64,000 nt of DNA from Zoogloea sp021286885 (GTDB taxonomy: Bacteria; Pseudomonadota; Gammaproteobacteria; Burkholderiales; Rhodocyclaceae). Positions 1 to 8,450 of this stretch are shown in pieces. The notes beneath the pieces are model-generated. The model searched no databases. It saw only the letters and a program-made list of their open reading frames with translations, and was not told where the DNA came from. The stretch is from NCBI RefSeq assembly GCF_041915215.1, contig NZ_JAYSBV010000011.1; one strand, written 5' to 3'. The first letter of the stretch is position 1, and every line of letters begins with the position of its first letter. A program made the translations under genes and the position numbers.

Positions 1-197
1 AGTGGACGCCCGGCCATTGGGAAGCGCCGCGCCCTGGCTATCGCTGGGAGCCCCATCGTTGGGATCGGGACGGGGAGCGCTGGCATGAAAACCACGGGCG
101 CTGGATTGAAGAGTCCCCACGCCGTGGCGGAGATGATCGTCGTGGACGAGAACGCCGGAATGACGACGATGATGATCGTGGGCGGGGGCGCCGCTAG
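1..197 (+). CDS. WxPGxW-repeat protein, C-terminal part (5' truncated)
   Basis: The reading frame is open from the window edge (first full codon at base 3) to a TAG at 195-197, about 64 residues. It contains the motif WTPGHWE, then YRWEPHRWDRDGERW, and ends in an Arg/Asp-rich tail (RRNDDDDDRGRGRR). Tandem W-x-P-G-x-W/Y-x-W motifs like these occur in small secreted or periplasmic proteins of proteobacteria (the YXWGXW/BcpO-related repeat families). Function is unknown. The N-terminus, and with it any signal peptide, lies outside the window. Two other frames are partly open here but have no recognisable protein character. Confidence 0.5.
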   Translation, partial: WTPGHWEAPRPGYRWEPHRWDRDGERWHENHGRWIEESPRRGGDDRRGRERRNDDDDDRGRGRR

Positions 198-210
198 CGT
201 GAGGGCTGGG

Positions 211-1968
211 TCATAACGTTGACGCAGCCTGCCAGGCCTTCATCCATTCGATAAATCTTTCGGCAGACATGGGGCGCCCAATGGCGTACCCCTGACCCAG
301 TGCGCAGCCTAAGTCTTGGAGCTGTTGGTAGCGCTTGGGGTTCTCGATGCCCTCGGCGACGACTTTTACGTTCAGACCTCGGGCTAGCATGATCATGGAG
401 CGGATGATGGCCTGATCCCGGGCCTCAAAACCCGTTTCCAGATTGAAAATCTGGTCGATCTTGATTTCGGAGATATCCAATTCGCGCAGGTATTTGAAGG
501 ATGTGAAGCCTGCGCCGAAGTCGTCGATTGAGATATGAATACCGAGCGCACGCAAAGAACTAACCACATCTCGAGCGCGTTCCACGTGCTCCATGATGGC
601 GGTTTCAGTTAATTCCAGGGTCAGGCAGTCGGGTGGAAGGTGACGGCTTGTAAGTGAGTCTTGAACGCGTTGGGCAAGTTCTGGATCATTGATCAGTCGG
701 GCAGACAAGTTAACTGACATCTGCAACCCAATACCCTGGGTGCGCCAGTGGGCCAGCTGCGTCAATGCCATGTCAAGCACTGCATATGTGAGCGGTTTTA
801 TGATCGCGGAGCGTTCGGCGACTGGAATAAACTCACTGGGGCTAATGAGGCCATGTTCAGGTGAGCTCCAGCGAACCAGGGCTTCTACTGCGACGACTTC
901 TCGTGTGTCTAGGTGTACGACGGGTTGAAACTCTACAAATAGTTCTTTCTCTTCAATGGCTGTGCGTAGACGGCTTGCCAGGAGGATGGACCGTTGCCGT
1001 GGTTCGATGCAATTTCCGTAGACCTCGTAGCCACAGTGGATTTCTTTGGCTCTGTACATGGCCATATCGGCGTGTGCGATCAGTTGGCGGCTATCGTTTC
1101 CGTGCTGGGGGAAAAGCGCGATGCCAATAGATGCACTGATCGAGGTTTGCGCGTCGCCGATAGGGATGGGGGTTCTAATTTGCGTTAGAATCTTCTCGGC
1201 TACAATCATGGCCCCTTCGACGGAGTTGGTCCCCGAGAGCAGCACGGCAAACTCGTCGCCGCCTAAGCGGGCAACTGTATCAGAATCCCTCAGTATTTCC
1301 TGAACACGTTGAGCGCAGGTTTGTAGCACGGTATCGCCAGCCTCATGGCCCAGCGTGTCATTGACCTCCTTAAATAAATCCAGATCTAGCAATAGCACAG
1401 CAAAAGACATTGACATGCGCAGGGCAAGGTGGATTTCATGCTCCAGGCGATCAAAAAACAGGGTGCGATTGGGGATGTTGGTCAAACTGTCGTACAGGCT
1501 GAGATGCTCCAGCCTTTCTTGCTGCTCCTGAATTTTGTGTTCTAGCTCGAAGCGATGCAGGGAGTCCAGAAGCACGCTGTACAACAGGTCGGAGGTGAGG
1601 CGCTCTTTGGGAATGTAATCGCGTACTCCGGCCTTTAACAAGGAAACGGCAAGGCTTTCGTCGCCTTGGCCGGTAATCATGATAACGGGCGGGCAGGGCT
1701 GCTCCATGGGCGCGTGGTTTAGGGCAGTAAAAACATCCAGCCCGATGGCGTCCCCAAGGTGGTAGTCCAGAAAAATGCAGTCATACCACTGACGTCCACC
1801 GATTTCAATGGCTTCCCGAGCACTGGAAGCTTCGGTGATATGGGCATTCAGACCCGCTCGGATCAGGAGCCTTCCAATCTTTTCCCTATCGACATCATCG
1901 TTGTCCACTACCAGAAGTTGGAGTGGTTCGAGATTCATGCGTTTAAATGGGGAGGTGTATGGCCGCAT
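211..1968 (-). CDS. Response regulator with GGDEF and EAL domains
   Basis: A 585-residue cyclic-di-GMP enzyme. An N-terminal receiver domain (about 16-135) has acidic pocket residues in VVDNDD and the likely phospho-acceptor D68. The diguanylate cyclase domain carries an intact GGDEF (236-240) preceded by the inhibitory I-site RDSD (227-230). The EAL phosphodiesterase domain has EAL at 362-364, DDFGAGF and EGIEN. Both catalytic signatures look intact, so it may be bifunctional or have one dominant activity; sequence alone does not decide. The ATG at 1968 overlaps the upstream receiver gene by 26 bp; a second ATG at 1938 would remove the overlap. It is the last gene of a kinase-receiver-effector cassette, so phosphorylation probably sets c-di-GMP output. 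Confidence 0.9.
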   Translation of the reverse strand: MRPYTSPFKRMNLEPLQLLVVDNDDVDREKIGRLLIRAGLNAHITEASSAREAIEIGGRQWYDCIFLDYHLGDAIGLDVFTALNHAPMEQPCPPVIMITGQGDESLAVSLLKAGVRDYIPKERLTSDLLYSVLLDSLHRFELEHKIQEQQERLEHLSLYDSLTNIPNRTLFFDRLEHEIHLALRMSMSFAVLLLDLDLFKEVNDTLGHEAGDTVLQTCAQRVQEILRDSDTVARLGGDEFAVLLSGTNSVEGAMIVAEKILTQIRTPIPIGDAQTSISASIGIALFPQHGNDSRQLIAHADMAMYRAKEIHCGYEVYGNCIEPRQRSILLASRLRTAIEEKELFVEFQPVVHLDTREVVAVEALVRWSSPEHGLISPSEFIPVAERSAIIKPLTYAVLDMALTQLAHWRTQGIGLQMSVNLSARLINDPELAQRVQDSLTSRHLPPDCLTLELTETAIMEHVERARDVVSSLRALGIHISIDDFGAGFTSFKYLRELDISEIKIDQIFNLETGFEARDQAIIRSMIMLARGLNVKVVAEGIENPKRYQQLQDLGCALGQGYAIGRPMSAERFIEWMKAWQAASTL

Positions 1969-2371
1969 GGTATGTCTCTAAGAGTCGTACTAAATGACTG
2001 AATTGCGGCCCTACAGAAGATTTGACCATGTAGCCAGCAATGCATTGGTGATAGGCTCGGGTGCGGTCTGTATCGCTGTCTGAGGTGGTTAATACGAAAA
2101 CCACTGTGGCGCGTAGGGCTGGGTCATCCCTGAGTTCGGCAAGAAATTCGAAGCCGTTCATGTGGGGCATGTTGAGGTCCAGCAGGACGATGATGGAGCC
2201 CTCGGCCTGAACCCCTGGGGTGTGGCCTCGCAGATGGTTCAGTGCTTCCTGACCATCGTTGGCGGTAATCAGTTCGTAGCAAACCCCTGCCTTGCGCAGA
2301 CTGCGTATGACAGATTCTTGAGCGACGTCGTCATCGTCAACGACCATGACTTTCATTGGGTGCTTTTGCAT
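1943..2371 (-). CDS. Single-domain response regulator (CheY-like)
   Basis: A 142-residue stand-alone receiver domain. It shows the acidic cluster VDDDD near residue 10, the phospho-acceptor Asp in VLLDLNMPHMNG, the conserved Thr/Ser in VLTTSDSD and the Lys in GYMVKSSV. There is no output domain. It sits between a PAS histidine kinase (34 bp upstream) and a receiver-GGDEF-EAL protein that it overlaps, which suggests a phosphotransfer intermediate or a competing phosphate sink in one pathway. Kinase-linked receivers of this type are common in Rhodocyclales signalling cassettes. The ATG at 2371 has no clear ribosome-binding site; an in-frame ATG lies at 2356. Confidence 0.88.
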   Translation of the reverse strand: MQKHPMKVMVVDDDDVAQESVIRSLRKAGVCYELITANDGQEALNHLRGHTPGVQAEGSIIVLLDLNMPHMNGFEFLAELRDDPALRATVVFVLTTSDSDTDRTRAYHQCIAGYMVKSSVGPQFSHLVRLLETYHAAIHLPI

Positions 2372-2404
2372 GGCATATGAGTCCAGGAGGGACGAATGTG
2401 AGGG

Positions 2405-3520
2405 CTATTGATTGGGCCAGGTAAAAGAAAAGCTTGCGCCGCGCTCGCCATCCTTGGACTTGAGCTGTATGGTTCCGCCATGGGCTTCAATCATGCGTCG
2501 GGAAATGCTGAGCCCCAAGCCTGTACCGCGTCGTTCCGAGTTGGTTGCAGTTTGGAAGAGTTTGAAAATACGTTCTTGGTATTTTTCGGGTATCCCTGGG
2601 CCGTCGTCACTGACGGTAAAGTGGGTGCAGTGAATACCTGCCTTGGCTTGAATTTTTATGAGGCCGGTTTCCTTGTCATGATGCTTGACCGCGTTGGCAA
2701 TCAGGTTTCTCAAGACGGTTTCCAGCGGCGTTCTACTGGCCCGAATGCTTAGGTTTGGAACGTCAAGAGTGATCTTGAACTCGGGCGGGATGGCCTGTAG
2801 TTCGAGAATACGATTGAGCAAGTCAGGCAGATTGACCTTGCTGATGTCTGAATCGACGGCGCCTGCGCGGGAGTAGCTCAGCAGGTCGGAGATGAGTGTT
2901 TCCAGCCGGTTGATTCGTAAGGCGATGCGATCCAGGTTATAACTCACCTCGGGCTTTACCTCCGCACCGAGATCGTCAACCACCCAGTTGAGCAAATCTG
3001 CAATTCCCCTCAAGGGAGAGCGCAAATCATGCGAGGCGACATACACAAACTCCTGCAGGCTCTCGTTGGCGCAGCGCAGCTTTTGCTCGGCAGCCTTGCG
3101 CTCACTGATGTCTGAAATGGTGGCGAGCACATGGGTTTCACCATTGAGCTCAATGGGCGCCAGTCCAATTTCTACCGGAAAGGTCGTTCCATCCTTGCGT
3201 GCTGCGAACAAATCCCGTCCGGGGCCCATGGGGCGTACTTCCGGAGAAAGGAAGTACTTGCGCATCATTTCGGGGTGGTGATGTCGTATGTTTTCGGGGA
3301 GCAGGACTTCTACGGGTTGCCCCAGAAAATCATTCGACTCGTGCTTGAAGATCGTCAGCAGGTGCTGGTTGACCAGGACAATCTGCCCTGCGCCGTTCAC
3401 GATCAAAAAGCCGGTGGGTGCCCGATCAAGCACGCTCAGAGGCAAGTGACTCAGGAGAGGCGTGTGACTGCCGGGGGGGGCCGTCGTTGGGGCGGGTGTG
3501 GAAGTGCTGGATGAATTCAA
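2405..3520 (-). CDS. PAS-domain sensor histidine kinase (TTG start preferred)
   Basis: A soluble sensor kinase with no membrane segment. A PAS domain comes first, then a HisKA domain with the phospho-acceptor His in ASHDLRSPL (residue 164 from the TTG start). The HATPase domain follows (N-box NLIANAVKHH, G1 DDGPGIP, G2 GTGLGLSI). The frame is open up to an ATG at 3595, but that region has no ribosome-binding site and lies in a perfect hairpin. A TTG at 3520 is preceded by AGGGGAG with 6-nt spacing and begins an ordinary Ser/Thr/Pro-rich N-terminus, so I prefer it (371 aa). It heads the operon with the two response regulators downstream. Confidence 0.85.
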   Translation of the reverse strand: MNSSSTSTPAPTTAPPGSHTPLLSHLPLSVLDRAPTGFLIVNGAGQIVLVNQHLLTIFKHESNDFLGQPVEVLLPENIRHHHPEMMRKYFLSPEVRPMGPGRDLFAARKDGTTFPVEIGLAPIELNGETHVLATISDISERKAAEQKLRCANESLQEFVYVASHDLRSPLRGIADLLNWVVDDLGAEVKPEVSYNLDRIALRINRLETLISDLLSYSRAGAVDSDISKVNLPDLLNRILELQAIPPEFKITLDVPNLSIRASRTPLETVLRNLIANAVKHHDKETGLIKIQAKAGIHCTHFTVSDDGPGIPEKYQERIFKLFQTATNSERRGTGLGLSISRRMIEAHGGTIQLKSKDGERGASFSFTWPNQ

Positions 3521-3590
3521 GGCGATCTCCCCTGGCAAAACAAGCGCATCGCATGCAGGCCAAGCGGCACAGCATATGCACAGCCGTGGA

Positions 3591-3614
3591 GGCATGGGCG
3601 AAGATGCCCATGCC
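3591..3614. other. Perfect 9-bp inverted repeat upstream of the kinase
   Basis: GGCATGGGC, a 6-nt loop, then GCCCATGCC. It lies in the leader of the histidine kinase gene and covers the upstream ATG at 3595. No T-tract follows on either strand, so it is not a standard terminator. It may be an operator or a leader hairpin; I cannot tell which. Confidence 0.4.
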
Positions 3615-3691
3615 TTGGGAGATTAACGGATCAGCCTGTTAAATATTAAGCCGGAGAGTGTAGTTTGTAGTTGTCTTGGGTGAGAGCTGTT

Positions 3692-5299
3692 TTAGCCCAG
3701 ATCCTGCATCATCTGCTGGGCCACGGCTTCGGCCACCTTGATGCCATCGACCCCGGCAGACAGGATGCCCCCCGCGTAGCCTGCGCCTTCGCCCGCCGGG
3801 TAGAGGCCCCGGGTGTTGAGGCTTTGCAGGTCTTCGCCCCGGGTGATGCGCAGGGGCGAGGAGGTGCGGGTTTCCACCCCGGTGAGCACCGCGTCGTACA
3901 TGTTGAAGCCCTTGAGCTGGCGGTCGAAGGCCGGCAGGGCTTCGCGCATGGCGCTAATGGCGTAGTCGGGCAGGGCGGTGGACAGATCCCCCAGCTTCAC
4001 CCCCGGCTTGTAGGAAGGCTCCACTGCCCCCAGCTGGGTGGACGGGCGCCCGCGCAGGAAGTCGCCCACCAGCTGGCCCGGCGCCTCGTAGGTGCTGCCG
4101 CCCAGGATGAAGGCGTGGCTTTCCAGTTGGCGCTGGAACTCGATGCCGGCAATGGGGCTGCCCGGGTAGTCGCTGGGGTCGATGCTCACCACGATGCCCG
4201 CGTTGGCGTTGCGCTCGTTGCGGGAGTATTGGCTCATCCCGTTGGTCACCACCCGATTGGGTTCGGAGGTGGCCGCCACCACGGTGCCGCCGGGGCACAT
4301 GCAGAAGCTGTACACGGCGCGCCCGTTGGAGGCGTGGTGCACCAGCTTGTAGTCGGCGGCGCCCAGTTCCGGGTGGCCGGCGTGGGGGCCCAGGCGGGCC
4401 TTGTCGATCAGGGATTGGGGGTGTTCGATCCGGAAGCCCACCGAGAAGGGTTTGGCTTCCATGAACACGCCCTTGGCGTGGAGCATTTCAAAGGTGTCCC
4501 GGGCGCTGTGGCCCAGGGCCAGCACCACGTGGTCGGTGCGGATCTCGTCGCCGGTCTGGGTGCGTACCCCGCGCACCTGGCCAGCTTCGATCAGCAGCTC
4601 GGTGACGCGCTGCTCGAAGCGAATCTCGCCGCCCAGCTTCTGAATCTCGGCACGCATGTTTTCCACCATCCCCACCAGCCGGAAGGTGCCGATGTGGGGT
4701 TTGGACACGTACAGGATCTCGGCGGGCGCGCCGGCCTTCACGAACTCGGTGAGCACCTTGCGGCCGTAGTGCTTGGGGTCTTTGATCTGGCTGTAGAGCT
4801 TGCCGTCCGAGAAGGTGCCGGCGCCGCCTTCACCAAACTGGACGTTGGATTCCGGGTTCAGGGTCTTGCGCCGCCACAGGCCCCAGGTGTCTTGGGTGCG
4901 TTCGCGCACGGCCTTGCCCCGCTCCAGCACGATGGGCTTGAAACCCATCTGGGCCAGCACCAGGGCTGCGAAGATCCCGCAGGGCCCGAAGCCGATCACC
5001 ACCGGGCGATGGGGCAGGCTGGCCGGCGCCTGGGCTACAAAGTGGTAGCGCATGTCCGGGCTGGGCTTGAGGTGGGGGTCTTGCCCGTGGCGGGCCAGTA
5101 CGGCGGCTTCGTCCTTCAGCTCCAGATCGACGATGTAGATGAAGCTGAGCTTCACGTTCTTGCGCGCATCGTAGCTGCGCTTGAAAACCGTGTGGTTCAG
5201 CAGCTCGCCGGCCTTCAGGCCCAGGCGTTGCTGGATCAGTTGGGGCAGGGCTTCAGCGGGGTGATCGAGGGGGAGCCGGAGTTCGGACAGTCGCAACAT
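3692..5299 (-). CDS. FAD-dependent oxidoreductase, COG2509 type
   Basis: A 535-residue flavoprotein of the NAD(FAD)-utilising dehydrogenase group. The N-terminal 90 residues (MLRLSELRLPLDHP onward) are the conserved leader domain of this family. The FAD-binding motif VVIGFGPCGIFAAL follows, then LERGK, QFGEGGAGTFSDGK and LALGHSARDTFEML, and the C-terminus ends near YPAGEGAGYAGGI-SAGVDG. Substrate and physiological role are unknown for the family. ATG 5299 matches the usual family start; a GTG at 5314 would add five residues. It appears monocistronic, and a high-GC open frame runs antisense across it that I do not consider a gene. Confidence 0.9.
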   Translation of the reverse strand: MLRLSELRLPLDHPAEALPQLIQQRLGLKAGELLNHTVFKRSYDARKNVKLSFIYIVDLELKDEAAVLARHGQDPHLKPSPDMRYHFVAQAPASLPHRPVVIGFGPCGIFAALVLAQMGFKPIVLERGKAVRERTQDTWGLWRRKTLNPESNVQFGEGGAGTFSDGKLYSQIKDPKHYGRKVLTEFVKAGAPAEILYVSKPHIGTFRLVGMVENMRAEIQKLGGEIRFEQRVTELLIEAGQVRGVRTQTGDEIRTDHVVLALGHSARDTFEMLHAKGVFMEAKPFSVGFRIEHPQSLIDKARLGPHAGHPELGAADYKLVHHASNGRAVYSFCMCPGGTVVAATSEPNRVVTNGMSQYSRNERNANAGIVVSIDPSDYPGSPIAGIEFQRQLESHAFILGGSTYEAPGQLVGDFLRGRPSTQLGAVEPSYKPGVKLGDLSTALPDYAISAMREALPAFDRQLKGFNMYDAVLTGVETRTSSPLRITRGEDLQSLNTRGLYPAGEGAGYAGGILSAGVDGIKVAEAVAQQMMQDLG

Positions 5300-5368
5300 G
5301 GGGTGGGCTGGCACCAGGGGTGCCGGAAAAACGCATTCGGCCCGCGATTTTATCGCGAATTGCCCCCT

Positions 5369-6337
5369 TCAACCCGGGTGCGCGCCGGATCTTTTGCCCG
5401 CCTGGGCGGCAGCCAGCTGGAGCAGGGCTGCGCTCTGGGTGATGCAGGCCTCCCGGCTGAGGGCTTCCAGGGCCAGCACCCAGGGTTGGGGCAGCTGTTC
5501 CAGCCCGTACACGGCCCCGGCCAGCATGCCGGCAATAGCGCCGGTGGTGTCGGCATCGCCGCCCCGGTTCACCACATCCACCAGGCAGTCTTCAAAGCAC
5601 GTGGTGGCGATGAAGGCCTGGAACACCGCCCGCAGGCTGTCCACGATGTAGCCGGAGGGGTTTTCCACCTGCTTGCCGGCGGGGGCAAACAGGGGCCATG
5701 CCCCGGCAAAGGCGTCGATCTGGGCGAGGGTGGTGCTGCGCCCGCCGCCGCTCAGGGCGGCCTGGATCATCAGCACGATGGCCTCGGTGCCCGCATCCGA
5801 CAGGGGGTTGTGGTGGGTCAGGTGGGCTTGGCGCCGGCAGGCGGCCCGGACTTCAGCTTCGGGCTGGCCCAGGGTGGCGAGGGCCACGGGCAGCACCCGC
5901 ATGCAGGCGCCGTTCCCTGCGTCGTGGTCGCTCAGGGGGGCCTCGGTCTGGCCGGTGCGGCGGAATTCCAGGATGCCCCGGCGTACCGTGTTGCCGATGT
6001 CCACTGGCTTGGCCCGCATCCAGGCATCAAAGGCGGCGCCGCAGGCCTGGGCATCCACCTGGCCGGCATGCAGGATGGATGCGCCCAGAGCCAGGGCCAT
6101 AGTGGTGTCGTCGGTCACCTGGCCGGGCCGCAGGCGTAGCCAGCCACCGCCCTGGATGTGGCGATGGGTACCGTGGACGGCCTGGATCTCGCGGGGCGTC
6201 ATGAATTCGACGGTGGCGCCCAGGGCGTCACCGATGGCCAGCCCCAAATAGGCAGCCTGCCCCCGCTGGTTCAGAGCCAGATCGGGGGCAGGGCCTGGGG
6301 ACGCAGACCCCGGCAAGGCATCCAAAGTGGCGTGCAT
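5369..6337 (-). CDS. draG: ADP-ribosylglycohydrolase, dinitrogenase reductase-activating (DraG)
   Basis: DraG removes ADP-ribose from an Arg on the nitrogenase Fe protein (NifH) and so restores activity after ammonium or energy shut-off. The 322-residue protein has the ADP-ribosylglycohydrolase metal-binding motifs: GLAIGDALGATVEF (N-terminal), GQVTDDTTMAL (the TDDT motif that binds the dinuclear metal) and DADTTGAIAGMLAGA near the C-terminus. The ATG follows AAGGAG at suitable spacing. It is the last gene of the nifB operon, 33 bp beyond the FeSII-like gene, which supports a nitrogenase role over a general ADP-ribosyl hydrolase. The partner transferase draT is not in this window. Confidence 0.85.
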   Translation of the reverse strand: MHATLDALPGSASPGPAPDLALNQRGQAAYLGLAIGDALGATVEFMTPREIQAVHGTHRHIQGGGWLRLRPGQVTDDTTMALALGASILHAGQVDAQACGAAFDAWMRAKPVDIGNTVRRGILEFRRTGQTEAPLSDHDAGNGACMRVLPVALATLGQPEAEVRAACRRQAHLTHHNPLSDAGTEAIVLMIQAALSGGGRSTTLAQIDAFAGAWPLFAPAGKQVENPSGYIVDSLRAVFQAFIATTCFEDCLVDVVNRGGDADTTGAIAGMLAGAVYGLEQLPQPWVLALEALSREACITQSAALLQLAAAQAGKRSGAHPG

Positions 6338-6370
6338 GGTCGGAGTCTCCTTCAGCGCTAACCCGGGAAC

Positions 6371-6730
6371 TTAGTTGCTCGGATAATCAATGGTGATGTC
6401 TTCATCCCGCACGATCATCTGGCAAGCCAGACGCCACGGGGTCGGGAAATCATCCACGTCCATCTTGGCTTCTTCTTCGGCGGAGAGCTTGCCTAGGGTC
6501 TTGAGGGTTTGACGCTCCATGTTGGTGAGGGGCCCCGCGTGGGCGGCGCCGCCCTTGGTGACGTTGGTCACCTTGCACAGGCAGGTGCCACATTCCCCAT
6601 TCTGACAGCCGAAATCGATGGGGATGTGGTTCTCCTTGGCCAGCTCCAGCACGGTCTTGCGGTGGCTGCCAGCGACGGCATAAACCGTTTTGTCCTTGTG
6701 CAGGGGGCTGCTGAAGGTGATGAGTGCCAT
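6371..6730 (-). CDS. fesII: [2Fe-2S] ferredoxin resembling Shethna FeSII protective protein
   Basis: A 119-residue [2Fe-2S] protein with cluster Cys in CQNGECGTC plus a distal Cys in RLACQ. Its overall layout closely follows the Azotobacter FeSII (Shethna II) protein: an ITFSSPL start, the VAG-hinge, an insertion around LTNMERQTLKTLGKLSAEEEA, and an FPTPWRLACQMIVRDEDI ending. FeSII binds nitrogenase components on oxidation and shields them from oxygen (conformational protection). The start at 6730 is set by AAGGAG with 7-nt spacing; an ATG 36 bp upstream lacks one. Position inside the nifB operon fits this role. The FeSII assignment is by remembered similarity, not an alignment. Confidence 0.82.
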   Translation of the reverse strand: MALITFSSPLHKDKTVYAVAGSHRKTVLELAKENHIPIDFGCQNGECGTCLCKVTNVTKGGAAHAGPLTNMERQTLKTLGKLSAEEEAKMDVDDFPTPWRLACQMIVRDEDITIDYPSN

Positions 6731-6788
6731 GGTACTTCTCCTTCCAATGATGTGGCTCAAGGCCACGAAACTTGCTATAGGCGTGCGT

Positions 6789-7076
6789 TTAGCCCGGTGC
6801 GACCACGATCTGGCCCTGGAGTACCTGGGCCTGACAGGCGAGCCGGTTGTGACGCCCGGCCATCTGCTCCTGGAGCACCTTGGTTTCCAGCATCGAGGGG
6901 TTGGCCAGGTTCTCCATGCCGGAGACGATCTTCATCATGCAGGTGCCGCACTCACCTTCGCGACAGCCGTAGGTGATGCCGGCGCCTACCTTTTCGGATA
7001 CTTCAATCAGACGGGTGCCGGCCGGGACGGTGACAGCAACCCCGATGTCTTCAAATACGACCTGGGCTTTGGGCAT
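6789..7076 (-). CDS. [2Fe-2S] plant-type ferredoxin
   Basis: A 95-residue plant-type ferredoxin. The cluster ligands are in YGCREGECGTCMMK and the distal RLACQ. The ATG follows GGAG (GGAGATTTCCC-ATG). Ferredoxins of this kind in nif operons are candidate electron donors to nitrogenase, to NifB-type radical SAM chemistry, or to the flavodiiron protein encoded just upstream. It lies 72 bp downstream of the flavodiiron gene and 58 bp upstream of the FeSII-like gene, so the operon has two different [2Fe-2S] proteins side by side. Confidence 0.9.
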   Translation of the reverse strand: MPKAQVVFEDIGVAVTVPAGTRLIEVSEKVGAGITYGCREGECGTCMMKIVSGMENLANPSMLETKVLQEQMAGRHNRLACQAQVLQGQIVVAPG

Positions 7077-7148
7077 GGGAAATCTCCGGTAGGTGACGGA
7101 ACGTTAGGGGTAAAAGCGTCGGTAAAGGCAATGCTTGGGGCGGGGGGC

Positions 7149-8450
7149 TCAGGCCAGTTCGGTCATGTCGATCACCCGGAAGGCGGCCTGGCCGGTGAGG
7201 TGGCGGGCCAGATCCTGGCCAAAGGCGTGGCACTGGGCCAGTTCCTCGCCGGTGGGAATGAGCTTGAGCTTGATCCCGGCGCAGGGCACCCGTAGCTTGA
7301 GGCCCCGCAGCCGGTCTTCGATCATGCCCACCGCCTCGCCGCTCCAGCCATACGAGCCGAAGGCGGCCCCGAGCTTGCCCTTGAGGGGCACCTGGGTGAG
7401 GCAGGAGAGCAGATCCCACACGGGCTTGACCGCATCTCCGTTGATGGTGGGGGAGCCGAAGGCGATGGCGTCGGCCTCTTCGATCAGGTCGACAAAGGGG
7501 GTGACTTCGCCTCCCTGAAGGTCGTAAAGGGACACGCGCACCCCGTCGATGGATTCGGCCCCGTCCTTGATGGCCTGGGCCATCAGGGCGGTGTTGCCGT
7601 AGGCGGAGATGTAGAACATCACCAGGGTTTTGGCGTGCTGGCCCGCTTCGTTGGTGAGTTGTGGGGCGGCGAGCTGGTGGTAGCGCTTCACGTAGGCCAG
7701 GGGCGCATCCCGATGAATGGGGCCGTGGGCCGGGCAGATCAGCCGGATGTCGAGGGCCTCGATCAGGGGCAGGGCGTGCAGCACGTGCTCCCGGAAGGGG
7801 CGCATGATGTGCTGGTAGTAGTACTCGAAGGAAAAGCGGAAATCCCCCACCCGGTCGTTGAACAGGCGCGGGTCGCAGAAGTGGCAGCCGAAGATGTCCC
7901 CCGAAAACAGGATGCCGTCTTCTTCCAGAAAGGTGCATTGGGTGTCGGGCCAGTGCAGGAAGGGGGTGTGCAGAAAGCGCAGGTGGCGGTTGCCCAGACT
8001 GAGCCGGTCGCCCTGCTGGACGGTAGTGAAATCCAGGCTTTCCCCGTTGTGCTTGAGCAGCCCCTTGAGCATCAACGGGGCCCGGTGGGAAATATGCACC
8101 CGCGCCTGGGGCGCCCGACGCAGCAGCTCGGGCAGGGCGCCGGTGTGGTCTGGTTCCAGGTGGTTCAGGACGATGGTGGTGATTTCGGCGTAATCGGCCA
8201 CCTGCTCGAAGCGGGCAAAAAACTCGTCGGCAAACTCGGCCTTCACCGTGTCGATGATCGCCACCCCCGCGCTGCCACGCACGCAGTAGGCGTTGTAGGT
8301 GGTGCCGTTGGCGGTTTTCAGGATGATGTCGAAGTTGCGCAGCTGGGGATCGAGGGCGCCGATCCAGTGCACGCCCTCTGCCACCGGAATGGCTTCATAG
8401 CCACCGGTGGTGCGTGTGTGGCCCGGCAGGGCGGAGGGCGGCAGATTCAT
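7149..8450 (-). CDS. Flavodiiron protein (A-type, FprA-like)
   Basis: A 433-residue class A flavodiiron protein, which reduces O2 to water and/or NO to N2O in the cytoplasm. An N-terminal beta-lactamase-like domain carries the diiron ligands in HLEPDHTG, GDIFG and CPAHGP. The flavodoxin domain begins near TLVMFYISAYGNTALMA and binds FMN. There is no C-terminal rubredoxin, so an external donor is needed; the adjacent ferredoxin is a candidate. The start at 8450 overlaps the nifO stop (ATGA), which indicates translational coupling; a longer frame to 8480 would intrude further into nifO. Location in a nif operon points to oxygen scavenging near nitrogenase. Confidence 0.92.
   Translation of the reverse strand: MNLPPSALPGHTRTTGGYEAIPVAEGVHWIGALDPQLRNFDIILKTANGTTYNAYCVRGSAGVAIIDTVKAEFADEFFARFEQVADYAEITTIVLNHLEPDHTGALPELLRRAPQARVHISHRAPLMLKGLLKHNGESLDFTTVQQGDRLSLGNRHLRFLHTPFLHWPDTQCTFLEEDGILFSGDIFGCHFCDPRLFNDRVGDFRFSFEYYYQHIMRPFREHVLHALPLIEALDIRLICPAHGPIHRDAPLAYVKRYHQLAAPQLTNEAGQHAKTLVMFYISAYGNTALMAQAIKDGAESIDGVRVSLYDLQGGEVTPFVDLIEEADAIAFGSPTINGDAVKPVWDLLSCLTQVPLKGKLGAAFGSYGWSGEAVGMIEDRLRGLKLRVPCAGIKLKLIPTGEELAQCHAFGQDLARHLTGQAAFRVIDMTELA

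Noticed and set aside
3671..6139. Long open frame (822 codons) on the plus strand, rich in Gly, His and Ala
   Set aside because: It is antisense to the FAD oxidoreductase and draG, with no domain and composition typical of a high-GC complementary frame.
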